Positions 10,801-22,600 of a DNA stretch of 64,000 nt are shown here, piece by piece (position 1 is the first letter of the stretch; every line of letters starts with the position of its first letter). Source of the DNA: CAYMZZ01 sp047600605 (GTDB lineage: Bacteria; Bacteroidota; Bacteroidia; Chitinophagales; Chitinophagaceae). The stretch covers positions 620,001 through 684,000 of the forward strand of contig JASGKK010000002.1 in NCBI GenBank assembly GCA_047600605.1. The letters are read 5' to 3'. The position numbers were made by a program, and so were the translations under genes. The notes below the pieces were generated by a model. The model worked only from the letters and a program-made list of their open reading frames with translations. It made no database searches and had not been told where the DNA came from.

Positions 10801-13800
10801 CGCATAATCAGAATCCGAAAAGCGGCATCAGCAATGCTAATTACCCGTATACACAACAGGATAAGGTAAAAAGCGATGCATATGCAGCAGCCTGGAATCT
10901 TACTGATATACTATTGCCTGGTGGGGGGAGTCTTCATGTACAATATGAAGCTGATGACTATGCTTATGTTCAGGATAAACGTGCCTCACAAATGACGCAT
11001 ATTACGGGCTTCGGTATGACGAAAAGCAGCACTCCGGCCTATCAACTCTATGAGTACAATCCGGTGCTTTATCCGGAACAGAAAGAAAGTGTTTCAAAAG
11101 CGGATTATCGGTTTGTCTTTTTTGACTCTGAAGAGTACCTGGCCGATAAGCGAGATGTAGCGGAAAAGTACCTGCAGGATTTTAAACAACTTTTACTGAA
11201 GCTCTGGGTGAAAATGCCCAGCGGTGGAGTAGGGGTTCCTGCGGCTTTTGAGCAGATGGTTGTTTATGGAACGATTAAGGATTACGGATTAGTGCCTTCC
11301 GGTGAATCTGGTTTCAATCATTATAAATTTTATATAGAACTGGAAGAGACAAGGACTGAAGGAAGCCCGATTATGGAAACTGCGATGCAATTTCTTAAAG
11401 ATCATTTGCCGCAAAGAGCTTATCCTGGCAGTGATGTTACCGGAAATGGAGCATTGATTCAGGTAGTTAATGCATTGTATGGTGTTGCTAAATCGTTGTT
11501 TCAGGGTGTTTTGGGCTTTGAACGGGACCTGAAAGCTTCCGGAGGTTGTCGGTTAGTAGATGGTGAAATGGCTTTTGCCCGATTAAATAACCCTTCACTT
11601 AAAAAAATCGGCGGAGGGTATCGCGTTAAGAAAATAGTGATAAATGATAATTGGGAGAAGATGACTAAACGGGGTGAACTAACCGGAATGGCAAACTCTT
11701 ATTACGGTCAGGAGTATGACTATACGACTACCCAGGAAATAAGAGGAGAAATGAAGATAATCAGTAGCGGAGTCGCCACGTATGAGCCTTCTGTTGGAAA
11801 TGAGGAAAACCCTTTTAAAGAAGTGATTAAATATAATGAGCGTCAATTTTTAGGACCTACAGATGCAAATAATATTGAATTGCCGGTTGGTGAAATGTTT
11901 TTTCCTTCTCCCGTGGTTGGTTATAGTAAAGTCACTGTAAGAAGTATCCATAACAAGACTAATAAAAGAATTAAATCCGGTGTTGGAATGGAGCAGGTGG
12001 AGTTCTATACAAACAGGGAGTTTCCAATTGTCAGCGATTACACATATTTTGACAAGGATAGCCGGCATCAACATAAGCCCCCGCCATTAAATCAGGTATT
12101 CAAATTTGATCAGAAAAACTATCTGACATTAACACAGGGATTCAGAGTGGTGCTGAATGATATGAATGGGAAGATGAAGTCGACGAGTAGTTTTGCTGAA
12201 AACGACCTGGTTAATCCTATAAATTATACTTTTTATCATTATCGTTTGAAAGAAGAGGCAAATGGCAAATTCAGCCTGGATAATACTGTTCCTGTAATAA
12301 ATGGCCCTGACGGACTTGTTAGTCATAAACTAATCGGGAAAGATGTGGAGGTAATGAATGATTTCAGGCAGCATACTTCGCTTACTTATACCAGAAGAAT
12401 TCCTATCAATGCTGACTTTTTTACAGCTGGTGGACTACCTATGTTGCTCCCTTCTGTATTTAGGATGCTATTCAGGGATGAGACTCGTTACCGTTCGGCA
12501 ACCACCATGAAAATAGTAAACGAGTATGGGATACTAGATAGTGTAGTAAACCTTGATAAAGGGAGTGTTGTAGGGACTAAGAATATGGTGTATGATGCGG
12601 AGACAGGTGATGTCATACTTAGCCGAACAACCAATGAATTCCGTAAACCGGTTTATAATTTTACCTATCCGGCATGGTGGGCCAATACCGGTATGGAACC
12701 TGCTTATAAAAATATAGATCTGGTATATGATAATGTGCTGTTCCGGAATGGCCGTATAGAGGAAAGTCCCCACGTAAATATGAGCTATTTCGAAAGCGGC
12801 GATGAGATCATGGTAATGTCAACAGCCGGCACTGCTCCTGAGGAAAGTTCAGCCTGTATCTCAGGAGGATATCCCGCCACCTTAACCCCCAGCGGGGAAA
12901 GACTTATCTGGGCGGTCGAATTGAGGAAAGACGAGCGGAATGTTGAACCTGGATTTATTTTTCTCGACAGAAAAGGCGTTCCCTTTACAGCCGAAGGGGC
13001 ACGTATTCGAGTTATCCGGTCAGGTAAGCGTAATCTGGCAACTGCCAGTATCGGAACTATTACTTCGTTGGAAAACCCAATACGGCTGGCGGAAGGTATT
13101 GAGCGGCTGATGATTGATGACGCAACAAAGGTTCTGGCAGCCGGCTCTGTTGAATATAAGGAAAAATGGAGGACTAACGATCAGTTTTATTTGTTTTCAG
13201 GATTTGTAGATGAAGTCAAAAAAGCACCTTTACGGACATTTAATGCGCGGCCTGTAAATACTGCTTCTGTACTTAAATGGCGCTGGCGTCAGGGGAATTG
13301 GAATCAGGAATATTATTTAAAGTATGATGAAGATCATTTACTGGCAAAGAATATGGATAGGAAACGGGAGGAGATTAAAGCGAAGGCGTTTATCTTATTT
13401 GATTTATCTTCTATTACAGCAACAAAAACGATTCTTTCAGCAAAATTGTCTCTTTATTCGCACAAAAAGATTAATTACACACCACCGGGCCGAAAAGCTC
13501 ACTTTATGGATCCTTACTGGACGAATGGGCAATCGAGTCATACAGATAAAAATCCTCACTATGGTGATAATGCTTTTGTATTGAAGAGAATGCTGACTTC
13601 GTGGCCGGGAAATAATAAGCCTGCTTTTACGGTGTTGCTGGAAAAAGATATATACGCGGATAATTCCACGGCAGTTATTAAGAATGTTACCGATCCCCAG
13701 TTTTATTCCCCGATCAATGATCTTTCTTATTGTGATAATTGTGGTACGGGATCTCAGTCCAATCAAATCGATCTGCTGGGTATGGTAAAAGCCATGATAC

Positions 13801-15773
13801 GCGATAGGGATGATCCTGCAAAAGGATACGCAACGGGGTTGCAGTTGGAAATGCTGAAAAAGAATCTCGTAAACGGCAATAGGGTTTGTTTTAACAGTGG
13901 TATGTATAGTATCCATGGAGAGACAGAAGATGCACCAACATTGACTATTAAATATTACGACTGCCAGGAAGCATATGGTCTGCCGGGAAATCCTGCCGAG
14001 CCTCCTCCCGGTCAGGAACTGGTTGATTGTGTTACGCGAAGTTTTGTAAATGGTTGTCTTTCTGTATTCGACAAAAAGCAAATGAACCCTTACATACAGG
14101 GTGTGTTGGGTAATTGGAGACCCCTTCGTAGTTATGTTTTCTATGGGGAACGTATGCAGAGCTCGCCAACTGTGAGTACGGCGATAGCTACGGATGGTGT
14201 CATTAAGGATTTCGCTGCTTTTTGGAACCTGCAGGCTGGTGGTGTTACGAAAACTACCAATGCTAAATGGGTATGGAATTCTGAGATTACGCAGTATAAC
14301 AGGAAAGGTGCTGAGCTTGAAAACCATGATCCGCTGGATAGATATAATGCAGGTATTTACGGTTACCAGGAAAGTCTTCCTATTGCTGTAATTAACAACT
14401 CAAGACTGCGCCTGTCGGCGTTTGATGGCTTTGAGGATTACTTCTATAAAGATGATCCATGTGAGCCGTACTGTAAGCCTTTTAAAAGACATTTCGATCC
14501 TGCTATCCAAACAAGCATGTTAGATACCCAGGCACATACAGGAAAATATAGCCTGCTTGTTGCCAGTGCCAGCAATCATCAGTTTCAGATACCGATAGGC
14601 GCAGACGAAACGGAGTATACGCCTGATATCCGAATCAAACTCGATAAAATACCTGTTGAGAATCATACCCATGTTACGCCTAAAGGTATTGGTCTGACAG
14701 CTTATTACTACAATGACCCTGATTTTGGAGGAAGTCCTGTCTATGAGGAAGTAGATGAAAATGTTAACCTGTTGTTTTTTGGCTCGAAGAAGCCGGATCA
14801 GAATGCCTGCCCGCCTCCCAGTCCATTTACTAATCCAAACTCACAGGGTAACCTTCCTGATGGAATCAGGTGTAATAATATGTCTGTTATATGGAAAGGG
14901 AAGTTGCAGGTAATTACGACTGGACAATATGAGTTTCAGGTTGACATGGATGATTACGCCTGGGTCAACATAAAGGCTCCCGGACAGCCCTGGGTACAGG
15001 CTTTTTATGGATGGGTGCATGGTTCAAAAACGATTACACCTATTACATTATCTGCTGGCGTTCTTTATGAATTTGAGGTTAAGTATAAACAGTATACATC
15101 TGAAGGAAGAGCACATCTTTTATGGAGAACACCCAATCCGGATGGAACTGCCGGCACGGGAAAATTTACCCCAGTTGATAAAAAACATTTTTATCCCGTC
15201 GGGCAGGATGCGTTAGCAGAAAATACTTCTGTTACTACTACGGTGTATTGCGAGAAAGTAGATACTGTTCAGGCTATCAAATATGCTTTGATCGATTCCT
15301 TCAACCTCGTACCAGGTAAAAAAATGGTGGCGAGTGTATGGGTAAAGAGAAGCGATCTCTTGTGTAATGCCAATGGGTATGTTTTATCACTTTCTGTGAA
15401 AAACAGTTCAGGTACGTCCATTGCAGATTTTCAACCCAAGGAAAGTATCATTGAAGGATGGCAACTCTTTGAGGCTCAGTTTACCGTTCCTGAAACCGGA
15501 AATTATATCACTATGCATTGGGCCACACCAGCAGAAGCAGCTGTAAACTTTGATGATTTCCGGATGCATCCGTTTAATGCAAATATGAAATCGTTTGTGT
15601 ACCATCCCGAAACTCTTCGGTTGGTTGCAGAGTTGGATGAAAACAACTTTTCAACTTTCTACGAATACGATGATGAAGGTGGTTTAATTCGGGTAAAAAA
15701 GGAGTCGAGGCAGGGGATAAAAACTATTAAGGAGACGAGAAGTGCTATTCAAAAAACAATTACTGGATTTTAA
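7896..15773 (+). CDS. giant SpvB/RHS-related secreted protein with PA14 domain
   Basis: 2,625 residues from ATG 7896, which begins a signal peptide (MINYLAGKSQKRIAIILFLLF...). An open TTG at 7797 is ignored. Residues ~105-185 hold a SpvB/TcaC-like opening: NMVNLFTGDFSYNIPLLDVGG and WVGLGWNLNPGTISR. Residues ~1800-2025 resemble a DNRLRE-type beta domain (KAFILFDLSSI...LSAKLSLYSH). Residues ~2263-2430 are a PA14 domain (YYYNDPDFGG... MSVIWKGKLQVITTGQYEFQVDMDDYAWV). A carbohydrate-binding-like jelly roll follows, and the last ~50 residues carry YD-repeat-like sequence (FYEYDDEGGLIRVKKE). It resembles the SpvB-like shell partner of RHS/TcC proteins. The 15784 gene follows closely and the RHS toxin follows that. 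I infer that it encloses or delivers the RHS protein, possibly with glycan binding through PA14. Confidence 0.8.
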   Translation: MINYLAGKSQKRIAIILFLLFYAELAGTLYAGKVNYSSLGRKMIVEYTPVSEVSISNRTHVRSADREKKLFRPDSVYLDSPSKSSGELEGLPQSSQGLFIGGPAQPEMSSFRSVGADNMVNLFTGDFSYNIPLLDVGGYPVNLFYSAGVSMDQEATWVGLGWNLNPGTISRNMRGLPDDYDGVSDSVKKIQSMKPDITVGASGAWGKEVIGLASTSASGGVFYNNRRGLGIEAGVAGDMSIHTMITRKNQDDKTRMDTVGGLTTTLSAGIKVNSQNGMTLNGGFHITKSNIRDQVLFGMGTGVSYQSRQGLTDINIAGESRWYAKMKSRLTEGLYSNPTHPTVSISFARSSFTPSIRMPVTTRNQLYQVKLGKSKKILFNNSVISGYVNESRIANDDTVQSKPAYGYIYYEQADDKKDALLDFNRTNDGVYTYKTPVISLPAYTYDVFSINGEGTGGSFRGYRGNMGFMRDPYTHNKSGSFSFTLDLGPGGIFHGGTAVGGVFSPSYVEDWTIGNVLRKNVAFEESKGIYQGVYFKNPGERAIIDEAFYNGVGGDRLIRPYLNATGTISPILAGGFQAFNEEKKIDEIISISAQSKRNVRDKRSQVISMLTAEEADMVGLDRYIYSVTENTFLPGSCSNPLYRTSIKRYNPLDPTFYRKGHHISQINVLESTGQRYVYGIPVYQVLQKEVTFSTESTPTGELIGYDPNAAKADNSTRNTKGRDGFYQREEINGYAHSFLLTGILSPDYVDVTGDGITDDDLGTAVKFNYSRVDKRFSFAGKQFWYPFRWRMPVDENKARYNEGLKADAKDDKGMYTYGEKELWYLHSIESKNMVANFYTSARQDGTQVKGENGGLSASDHRQRKLDSIHLYSKAEYLKHGIAAKPIKSVYLKYSYKLCPDYILNSGGSVERGKLTLDSLWFTFNGNNRQKKNRYVFRYAGQISVGEGETINANPAYNAEESDRWGNYKPHNQNPKSGISNANYPYTQQDKVKSDAYAAAWNLTDILLPGGGSLHVQYEADDYAYVQDKRASQMTHITGFGMTKSSTPAYQLYEYNPVLYPEQKESVSKADYRFVFFDSEEYLADKRDVAEKYLQDFKQLLLKLWVKMPSGGVGVPAAFEQMVVYGTIKDYGLVPSGESGFNHYKFYIELEETRTEGSPIMETAMQFLKDHLPQRAYPGSDVTGNGALIQVVNALYGVAKSLFQGVLGFERDLKASGGCRLVDGEMAFARLNNPSLKKIGGGYRVKKIVINDNWEKMTKRGELTGMANSYYGQEYDYTTTQEIRGEMKIISSGVATYEPSVGNEENPFKEVIKYNERQFLGPTDANNIELPVGEMFFPSPVVGYSKVTVRSIHNKTNKRIKSGVGMEQVEFYTNREFPIVSDYTYFDKDSRHQHKPPPLNQVFKFDQKNYLTLTQGFRVVLNDMNGKMKSTSSFAENDLVNPINYTFYHYRLKEEANGKFSLDNTVPVINGPDGLVSHKLIGKDVEVMNDFRQHTSLTYTRRIPINADFFTAGGLPMLLPSVFRMLFRDETRYRSATTMKIVNEYGILDSVVNLDKGSVVGTKNMVYDAETGDVILSRTTNEFRKPVYNFTYPAWWANTGMEPAYKNIDLVYDNVLFRNGRIEESPHVNMSYFESGDEIMVMSTAGTAPEESSACISGGYPATLTPSGERLIWAVELRKDERNVEPGFIFLDRKGVPFTAEGARIRVIRSGKRNLATASIGTITSLENPIRLAEGIERLMIDDATKVLAAGSVEYKEKWRTNDQFYLFSGFVDEVKKAPLRTFNARPVNTASVLKWRWRQGNWNQEYYLKYDEDHLLAKNMDRKREEIKAKAFILFDLSSITATKTILSAKLSLYSHKKINYTPPGRKAHFMDPYWTNGQSSHTDKNPHYGDNAFVLKRMLTSWPGNNKPAFTVLLEKDIYADNSTAVIKNVTDPQFYSPINDLSYCDNCGTGSQSNQIDLLGMVKAMIRDRDDPAKGYATGLQLEMLKKNLVNGNRVCFNSGMYSIHGETEDAPTLTIKYYDCQEAYGLPGNPAEPPPGQELVDCVTRSFVNGCLSVFDKKQMNPYIQGVLGNWRPLRSYVFYGERMQSSPTVSTAIATDGVIKDFAAFWNLQAGGVTKTTNAKWVWNSEITQYNRKGAELENHDPLDRYNAGIYGYQESLPIAVINNSRLRLSAFDGFEDYFYKDDPCEPYCKPFKRHFDPAIQTSMLDTQAHTGKYSLLVASASNHQFQIPIGADETEYTPDIRIKLDKIPVENHTHVTPKGIGLTAYYYNDPDFGGSPVYEEVDENVNLLFFGSKKPDQNACPPPSPFTNPNSQGNLPDGIRCNNMSVIWKGKLQVITTGQYEFQVDMDDYAWVNIKAPGQPWVQAFYGWVHGSKTITPITLSAGVLYEFEVKYKQYTSEGRAHLLWRTPNPDGTAGTGKFTPVDKKHFYPVGQDALAENTSVTTTVYCEKVDTVQAIKYALIDSFNLVPGKKMVASVWVKRSDLLCNANGYVLSLSVKNSSGTSIADFQPKESIIEGWQLFEAQFTVPETGNYITMHWATPAEAAVNFDDFRMHPFNANMKSFVYHPETLRLVAELDENNFSTFYEYDDEGGLIRVKKESRQGIKTIKETRSAIQKTITGF

Positions 15774-15783
15774 TAAAAAGATT

Positions 15784-16611
15784 ATGCGAATATTTTTTTT
15801 AACAGCTCTGCTTACAGTTTGCTTCTGGCATCTTCAGGCACAATCACCTGTTTTGGATTCCGTAAAAACAGAGCTATACAGGATAAATAAGGTTTATGAC
15901 AGCGCACGTTATCTGGGCTTTGCAGTAGGAATTCAATACAGTACTGATTCTTTACTGGGGAGTTTTAATAATGACGAGACCTGGGTGGAGTATATTCTAA
16001 ATGGGAATAATATTTATTATAAATCTGGGAATGACGAATATATTCAGAATGACTCTTTCAGTTATTCCATTTTTCATGAAGATAAGACCATGCTCGTTAC
16101 CAAAGAGTTGAATGAGTTTAAGAGTAGTTTTTTCCCTTTACGGGAATTTGTAGACTCTGTAATAACATGGTATGATACGTCCTATTATATTGATCTGCAG
16201 GATGTGGATACGCTTAGCGCAAAACTTATTCGGTTTACTGCCAAATATGACACACTTCCATATAAGACGTTTTCTATTTTTTATCTGCCAGATTCATATT
16301 TCTTGCTGCGTATCGAAATGTCTATGGAGAGCCCATTTGAAAAGGGGATGCTGGAGGACTCGTTGGTATTAAAGATCAAGACAAAACCACTTCAACGCAG
16401 GATAGTGATGAATTTTAGTAGCTATCAGTATGTGCAGAATGTGGATGTATTTCAGGATCGGAGTTATCTGATTTATGACAGATTCAGGAAACAATACAGT
16501 CCGGCCAGGAAATACAGGGGGTACAGGCTTCTTTTAAATGGTTTGGAAGGAGTGACTGATGATGAAACTGTTGAGGAGAAAGCCCCGCCGGAAGAAGAAA
16601 TAGTGAATTAA
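15784..16611 (+). CDS. small secreted protein of the RHS locus
   Basis: 275 residues from ATG 15784, which starts the signal peptide MRIFFLTALLTVCFWHLQAQ. The frame is open from 15742 and overlaps the end of the giant gene, but that extension lacks a secretion signal. The mature protein is acidic, rich in Asp/Tyr/Ser, and ends in a Glu-rich tail (EKAPPEEEIVN). No known domain was recognised. It lies 10 bp after the 2,625-residue protein and 56 bp before the RHS gene, so it is almost certainly part of the same operon. A chaperone or structural accessory is possible but unsupported. Confidence 0.75.
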   Translation: MRIFFLTALLTVCFWHLQAQSPVLDSVKTELYRINKVYDSARYLGFAVGIQYSTDSLLGSFNNDETWVEYILNGNNIYYKSGNDEYIQNDSFSYSIFHEDKTMLVTKELNEFKSSFFPLREFVDSVITWYDTSYYIDLQDVDTLSAKLIRFTAKYDTLPYKTFSIFYLPDSYFLLRIEMSMESPFEKGMLEDSLVLKIKTKPLQRRIVMNFSSYQYVQNVDVFQDRSYLIYDRFRKQYSPARKYRGYRLLLNGLEGVTDDETVEEKAPPEEEIVN

Positions 16612-16667
16612 GAATTCCATTTTATAGTCAGCACAAAGAAGTTCGTCAATACTAAATATGCTTATCG

Positions 16668-19600
16668 ATGAATAGCCGATTTAAAATATCCGGGTTGGGG
16701 TTTTTCAGTAGGGTTTTTCTGCTGATTGCCATCCAGTATTGCTTAGGCGGTACAACTGTATTCGCTACAGATGACCCGGAAGTATTTACTGTATTTCGTG
16801 GCCGACTGGGAGAACTTGCGCCCGACTCTGTCCGTGAAACGAGGGATCCTGTCTATTATTCAGGACTGGTGAGTAATATCGAGAACCCGGCAAACGATAA
16901 ATATACAAATACAATTGTACTGCGTTTGCTGGAAGATGCACAGGTGCCTATGCCAACTGATTTTGTCTTTAAAGTATTTATAGATATTACCTGGACGGAC
17001 AAGACCGGAGCTTCTCATACTATTACAGGGAAAGAATTGGTCATAGATTTTAAAGCAGCAGATGGTAACCGATTTAACCCCCGAAGCTATTTTATTTTCG
17101 ATAATGCACGGGAAGTAAACGTGCGTGTTGACAGCATATATTCCAGTGGCCCGGAATGGGTCATACGACTGATTCAGTTGGAAAACCGAATGAAAGTATC
17201 GCGGGATTACATTTTTGACTGCGAAGAAAAAGTTTCAGTTTTAACGCATAGCCTGCCTGCTGCATCCGCTGAGGGTAATATTGATGAATTGATTGTGGAA
17301 TGGGAAGAGGTACCGAATCATGGCATTACACATTATGATATCGAGTGGGCCTGGGCAGATGCGGAGGCTCAGGAGCGATATAAGAATGGAGCAAATTTCG
17401 TGGCCGACAAAGTATTTAAGAACAATTCCAGCAGGATTACAATTCCGGCAGGTTTGGGCACGTATCGTATCCCGCTTTTATATGATGGAGCAGGGCTTTT
17501 ATTTTATCGGGTACGCCCGCTTCAGCAAAGGACTACGGGGCAGGTTAGAGAAGGTTATTGGAGTACTGTGACTGGAGGTAGTGGTATTACTTATTATACC
17601 GTGGCAGAAGGGCACGAACCGGAACTTAACTGGCAGGCAAGTACCGTTTATGCGGAAGATGGTAAGCGGAAGACTGTAATTCAGTATTATGACGGGACTT
17701 TACGCAGCCGGCAAACCGTAACCAAGGATAATGTGACACAAACAACGATTGTTGCAGAAACGCTGTATGATTATCAGGGCAGACCTGCAATTAATATATT
17801 ACCAGTACCTACATTGAACAACGTAATTGAATTTGCGAAAAACTTTAATGTATTTAATTCATCTTCTCTCCCTAAAGATGTATATGATTTGCTCCCCGAG
17901 GAAGGAAATATATGCGATGCGATCACGCCCCCAATGGATAGCAGTACAGGAGCCTCTCTTTATTACTCTTCCGATAATGCGCTGATTAATCCGGTGCCGT
18001 CTTATCTGAATACCGGATTTCATAAATATATTCCATCCGCTTTTGGTTATCCTTATTCAGAAACCAGATATACCCCCGATGCAACCGGGCGTATTGCAGC
18101 GCAGGGCGGCGTTGGTCCGCAATTTCAGCTCGGAACAGGCAGAGAAACGAAATATTATTATGGTGTTGCTGATCAAAAAGAACTGGATGGCCTTTTCGGA
18201 ACCGAAGTGGGGGCAAGCATGCACTACTTCAAGAATATGGTTAGAGACGCTAATGGACAGTATAGTGTAAGTTATGTTGATATGCACGGCCGAACGGTCG
18301 CTACGGCCCTGGCTGGAGTAAGTCCGGACAGCCTGGATCAGCTAAACAGTTACCGGGCAAGGCATGTGAAAAGAGATTTGCTCAACGAAGGTAATAATCT
18401 GATCAAAGGGAGGTCGGTAGAATCCAGCAGCAGCCTGCTGGTCACAAAGGCAGGGTTGCACCAGTTTTATTATAAGCTTACTCCTCAAAGTGTGGAGATT
18501 GAGGCATGCAATCCGCCAGGAGAGCCGGTTTGCTATTCCTGCTTTTATGACCTGGAAATACGGATAACAGGAGATTGCGGACAGGAGCCGATTGTGATCA
18601 CGCGTAAAAATTTTACGTTTGGCGATTACGATCCTTCTTGTGAAGAAATGCCAGCTCTGGAGGTGGATGAGACTTTTACTTTACCGGAGGGAGAATACAA
18701 TATTACCAAGAAGCTGACTTTAAGTAAAGATGCTCAGGATTGGTATAGGACTAATGTTTTTGCGATTAAAAATATATGCAAAACACTGGAAGATTTTTAT
18801 GATGAAAACTATGCTATACTGATATCTGCCAACAATTGTAATACCAACTGCGATACGTGCCGTACACAGGTTGGTACGTATACCAGTTTCAGATCGCGTT
18901 TCCTGGAAGAAATGAATATTGACCCCGGAACATCGGTAGCATTTGAAGCAGAGATTCTTGTGGCTTATAACGATGCTCTTGCCGCTTGTGAGGAGTTCTG
19001 TGAGCCCGCTACAGAGAATAAGCTGGAGATGATTCGCAAAATGATGCTGGAAGACATGATTCCAGATCAGGGCCAGTATGCCAGACTCGATACTGAAGCG
19101 GATCCCGATGGAAACGGTAATCCTGGAGCTATTGTACTCGAAACCCAAAAGCCATATAATATTTTTAATAAGAAAAAACCATACGAGGTTAGCTGGACAT
19201 GGCAGGTTTTCTTTGGCTTTTCTAATTATCCTTATCAGGTACCTGTATTTGCATATCCGAAAGACGAAAGTGATAATACCAGCTACTATAAAAATGAAGC
19301 CAATCAACGGGATGAAGATTTGTATACTAATAATTTCAGTGCGGCCTATCCTCCCTCCACTTTTTCCAATCAGTTCAAGGAAAAATGGGCACAATCCCTG
19401 CTTATTTATCATCCGGAGTATACAAAGTTGAAATATGCCGAACAAAATCTGGCAGCCAGCTACGCCTGGGATGCTGCACTGGAAGAAATTGATACATGGG
19501 ACGAAGCTCTTGCTGCTGGTTTTATTTCCAATAACATAGTGAACCTTGATCCTTTTTTTAATGGTATAGGAGCAGGAAAAAAGTATCCCATACCAACAGG

Positions 19601-22600
19601 TGATCTCTTTAATCCTTATGTGACCTATAAGGCGAAAATGCAACAATATCTTTCCAGTAATTATAAGACTGGCAAGACAATCTGGCAACTTGCCTGGATG
19701 ACGGTGAAGTGTAAAGAACCGAATAATAGCTCCTGCGTACCTGCAGCTTATCCGCCATACACAGAAGGTGGTTGTGATGGAGACTGGAATATTATATGGA
19801 AAATTTTCCGGTCCGTATACCTCGCAGAAAAAGACAGGATGATCAATATGCTGCTGGATATGGAATGCCAGGATAAGATGCGCGACGCCATCCTGGGTAG
19901 TAGCCAGTTGGGATACATAAAACGATTTACAGGTTACAGGAATACACTGGGACTGGATGTAACTACTATTGAAAGCTGGGAAAATTCAAATAACCCCTCA
20001 GCAGCGGCGGGTTCATATACCGATGGTCAATTGCTGAAACAATTTGAAGCTACCTGTAGCGGGTATATTGACAACTGGAAATACCGTCTTGAAACCTGCG
20101 ACGCAATTACGTCGTCTCCCAACAGGAATTTGATTATCGAAAAAATAATAGCTGGATTAAAGGCGGTATGTATCAGCGGCAGTGATGTAGATCACCCTAA
20201 TGGTTCTTCTACGGTAAAGCCAGGCGATCCTCGCACGCCGCAGTCATTTGAGGCGGTAATTGCCAGCGTACTTTCAGAATACACTATTCCGCTTTCAGCT
20301 GTTTGTCATCCCTATCTGATCGATTATCCTGAGCCATACAACCAGCAGACTCCCGTTAGCGCTGAAGATGTTGTGGTAGAAACAAAGGATGAATGCGTAT
20401 GTAAAAGATTAGATGAACTTAAAGCTGAACAGCGCCAAACAGGATACCAGGGTACTTTACGGGACTTTATAGCCTATCAGCATGGTGTGACGGTAAGCGA
20501 AGATCTATTAACCACTTTGCTCAGCGGATGTGCAGGGGTTACTGATTGCAATCTTTATGATCCACCCCTGGTCATTCCGGCAGTATTGAGTTGTAAAACG
20601 CCTCTTAATACGTGTATTGATTGTGCTACGTATACACGCCTGAAAGCAGATTTTAAAACTTCATTTCCTTCTTTTACCGGCGTTTGGTATGAGGCTCCGG
20701 CTACGGAGGATCAGTTCAATCAGAATAAGCTCTTTGAACGTTTCCTCAACAGTAAAACAGGATTGAATAAAAGCTGGGCCGATTATCTAGCCTTTGAAGA
20801 GGCCTGTAAGAATTATAGTACTCCCTGGACCTGTATGCAGCTTGACTCAGTTGTTGCTGCCTATTTTACGGCATATGGCAGCTCTGTATATGGCTCAGCG
20901 TGTCAATCAGCTTTTGTAAGCTTTTTTAATTCAACTTTTGGAACCAGTTATACGTTCAGTCAGATACAGTCTTTGTTTTTGACCTATTGCGGGCGACTTC
21001 CCGATATTTGCGAGCCGGTGATTAACTGTAATGTTTTCACATCAGTCATCAATAGTTTTTATACTGCTTACGGAGCTGCTATTTCCCTCTCATTTAGTTG
21101 TGATAGTTTATTCGCAGCGCATTTTAATCAGTGGTTCGATACCGATTATACATATTCTGAGCTTCAGAATATGTATGACAGTGTATGCGGTAAAGTACTG
21201 GATGTATGCGGACATTTTAGCTGTTCAAGACTGGGAGAAGTACTGGAGAGCTGGAAAACCTGTAACCGAAGCATATTGCTTGATACGGCGTGTGCAACAC
21301 AATGGGTTACCTATTTCAATGCGCTTATGGGCACCAGCCTGGCTTCCTGGCAAATAGATAGTTTGTACCGGCGTTGTGGTATACAACTGGATCCCTGTCA
21401 GCCGCCATCTGTCTGTTCAGCTCTACAGGAGTTATTGCGCAGCTATCAGAATATGAATAATCAGGCCTGTGCTGGTTCCGGTCTTGATACGGCGGCCGTT
21501 AATCATTGCTCAGATTGCTTCCTCTGGTATGTAAATGACCGTCTTGGCACCAATTATAGTTATACACAGCTGGAGCTTTTATATAAAAAGAACTGTGGCG
21601 TAGATTTACAAATATGCAGTACCGCTTTCGATTGTAAGAAACTGATGGCCTTTACCAAGCAGTACCTTGCCTGGTACGAGTTAGATACATCAGGAGGACG
21701 TTGTGATAGCTTGTTTTCCGTTCAGTTTAATCTGCAATTTGGGACAGACTATGATTATGATCGTATTATGGCGCTATATCGGCTTTATTGTGGTAGCGAG
21801 CCTGCTGTTTGCGTCAAGCAGGAAGTAGTGACCTGTCAGCAGCTGGATTATGTATACTTCATGTTCCAGAAAATTTATCCGATCAGTTATCTTGCGGATA
21901 GCTGTCAGACTGCCTTTACCCGGTATTTCAACCAGGCTTTTGGAGATACACTGACTTACGCAGATATCCAGGTATACTATCTGAATGTCTGTGGCAGAGT
22001 ACTTGACATCTGTACACCAGACACCTGCGCTCCCTTGCAGGACTTTGTAACCAGTTTCAACAGCCTGTATGGAAGCACAAACATGTCGCAGCAGGTATGT
22101 CGTAATTTATTTACACAATTATTTAACCGGCAGTTTCAACCGCTGGAGCCGCATACCTGGGCTGATATCAGTAAAATGTATCTGCGTTGCGGCATTGCGC
22201 TCCCGGATTGTCCGCCAGATAGCGGCATTGTATTCAATTGCACGCGATTGGAAGCGGGAAGGCAGGCTTATTATGCACTTAACAGGCGGATGCTTCCTGA
22301 TGATTGTGATCAGCAGTTTACAGAATACATCAACGTAAATTTTGGCACAAGCTTTACCGATTTCAGGCAGTTGCAGCAATGGGCGACGGATAACTGCTTT
22401 ACCAGTTTCAATGTGTGTAACGAACCAGCACAGCCGGTCAGTGTAGCATTGAGAAGGTCAAGCACAGCCACCAGTGTACTGCAGCCTCCACGCCTTTGCG
22501 GTAGTGGAGCTCTGTTTCCGCCATTGGTAGAAGATGGGGAGCCTTGTGATTTTAATATTCAACTGGCATTAAATGCTGCTACTGAGCAATACAATGCCTA

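Noticed and set aside
13437..14327. 296-codon minus-strand ORF inside the giant SpvB-like gene
   Set aside because: No recognisable domain, no start context, and the plus-strand frame is continuous with PA14 and other domains.
18720..19688. 322-codon minus-strand ORF inside the RHS gene
   Set aside because: Shadow of the RHS frame; low-complexity Ile/Phe-rich composition and no family similarity.
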